From the NCBI GenBank assembly GCA_964343805.1, contig CAYFLR010000050.1:1-42480 (forward strand): a DNA stretch of 42,480 nt, read 5' to 3'. The translations under genes and the position numbers were made by a program. The stretch's first letter is position 1. The number at the start of each line of letters is the position of its first letter. Of the stretch, positions 42,302 to 42,480 are shown one piece after another. The stretch comes from CAYFLR01 sp964343805. Lineage in GTDB: Bacteria > Bdellovibrionota_B > Oligoflexia > CAYFLR01. The notes under the pieces are model-generated. The model was not told the origin of the DNA and made no database searches. It saw only the letters and a list, made by a program, of their open reading frames with translations.

Positions 42302-42480
42302 AGCTTAGATACCTTTCATTTAACGGCTAGCTCATATTTGGATTCCTTGGTTATCAATGGTTTACAGAGGGGCGAATTAAAAATCCTCAAGGAAAAATCC
42401 AACCCTCCGAATCTTTAATATAGATCTTGGATCCTCAGAACTTTTTGAAAGAAAGGCGGCAATCATTGCACACCAAAGAC
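42302..42480. other. Right-edge region with no supported gene
   Basis: 179 bases without a gene I can support. Short open frames run off the right edge on both strands, but none has a start, ribosome site or recognisable family motif. Confidence 0.5.

Noticed and set aside
42374..42480. Partial minus-strand gene entering from the right edge (ending TAA at 42377-42379)
   Set aside because: The 33-codon frame reads plausibly, but has no recognisable motif, and a plus-strand frame over the same bases is about as plausible.
1..42480. CRISPR array, tRNA, rRNA, insertion sequence or prophage
   Set aside because: No regularly spaced repeats, cloverleaf-like sequence, rRNA signature, transposase or phage structural gene was seen when reading the window.

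Overview
The window is a gene-dense, AT-rich stretch of a Gram-negative chromosome. It encodes many Sec-exported lipoproteins and small secreted proteins, outer-membrane-type beta-barrels, a periplasmic lytic transglycosylase and two-component systems with periplasmic sensors. The mix (CoA-transferase fused to a GNAT domain, ADP-forming acyl-CoA synthetase, type III glutamine synthetase, single-domain receivers, relaxed lipoboxes) fits a Bdellovibrionota/Bacteriovoracia-like or other deltaproteobacteria-grade lineage. That placement is an inference; no rRNA or other marker is present. Two runs of ten Ns (23899-23908 and 38686-38695) are scaffold gaps of unknown true length, and each splits one gene into two apparent frames.

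Layout. 1-5697: a tight plus-strand operon for acyl-CoA/acetate interconversion and probably protein acylation: CoA-transferase-GNAT (5' end outside the window), ADP-forming acyl-CoA synthetase, a stand-alone BioD-like/DRTGG protein, and an AcuC-like deacetylase. 5694-8822: two small secreted proteins, a LysR regulator and a von Willebrand A lipoprotein. 9033-10835: DUF350-like membrane protein, lytic transglycosylase and an orphan GspF/PilC-type protein. 10836-13035: two lipoproteins (one with both 2H-phosphoesterase motifs) and a small predicted barrel. 13356-15797: a hybrid kinase with a periplasmic CXXCH haem-type sensor. 15794-19739: M28 aminopeptidase, a phospholipid-scramblase homologue and a secreted GH13 enzyme, all on the minus strand. 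19960-24629: a Cpx-like stress operon (CpxP/Spy-like lipoprotein, OmpR-type regulator, HAMP kinase) convergent with a Cache-domain kinase plus single-receiver pair.

25245-29694 is a complete Liv-type branched-chain amino-acid ABC transporter (binding protein, two permeases, two ATPases), followed by a long imperfect palindrome. 30474-36548 concerns nitrogen: a type I-like glutamine synthetase, a type III glutamine synthetase broken by a deletion plus frameshift, and a hybrid kinase that has lost both histidine phosphoacceptors. 36646-39554 holds a papain-like lipoprotein and a Cys-rich lipoprotein with GQ[S/N/A]-type beta-repeats. 39677-42301 holds a small unknown gene, a ribbon-helix-helix protein with a likely operator, a divergent Schlafen/AlbA_2-domain protein and a predicted beta-barrel.

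No rRNA, tRNA, CRISPR array, transposase or phage gene was seen. The items most worth a second look are the degenerate hybrid kinase, the broken type III glutamine synthetase, the scramblase homologue, the exported 2H phosphoesterase, the RHH/operator/AlbA_2 locus and the acylation-deacylation operon. None of them is clearly a new system on sequence alone.
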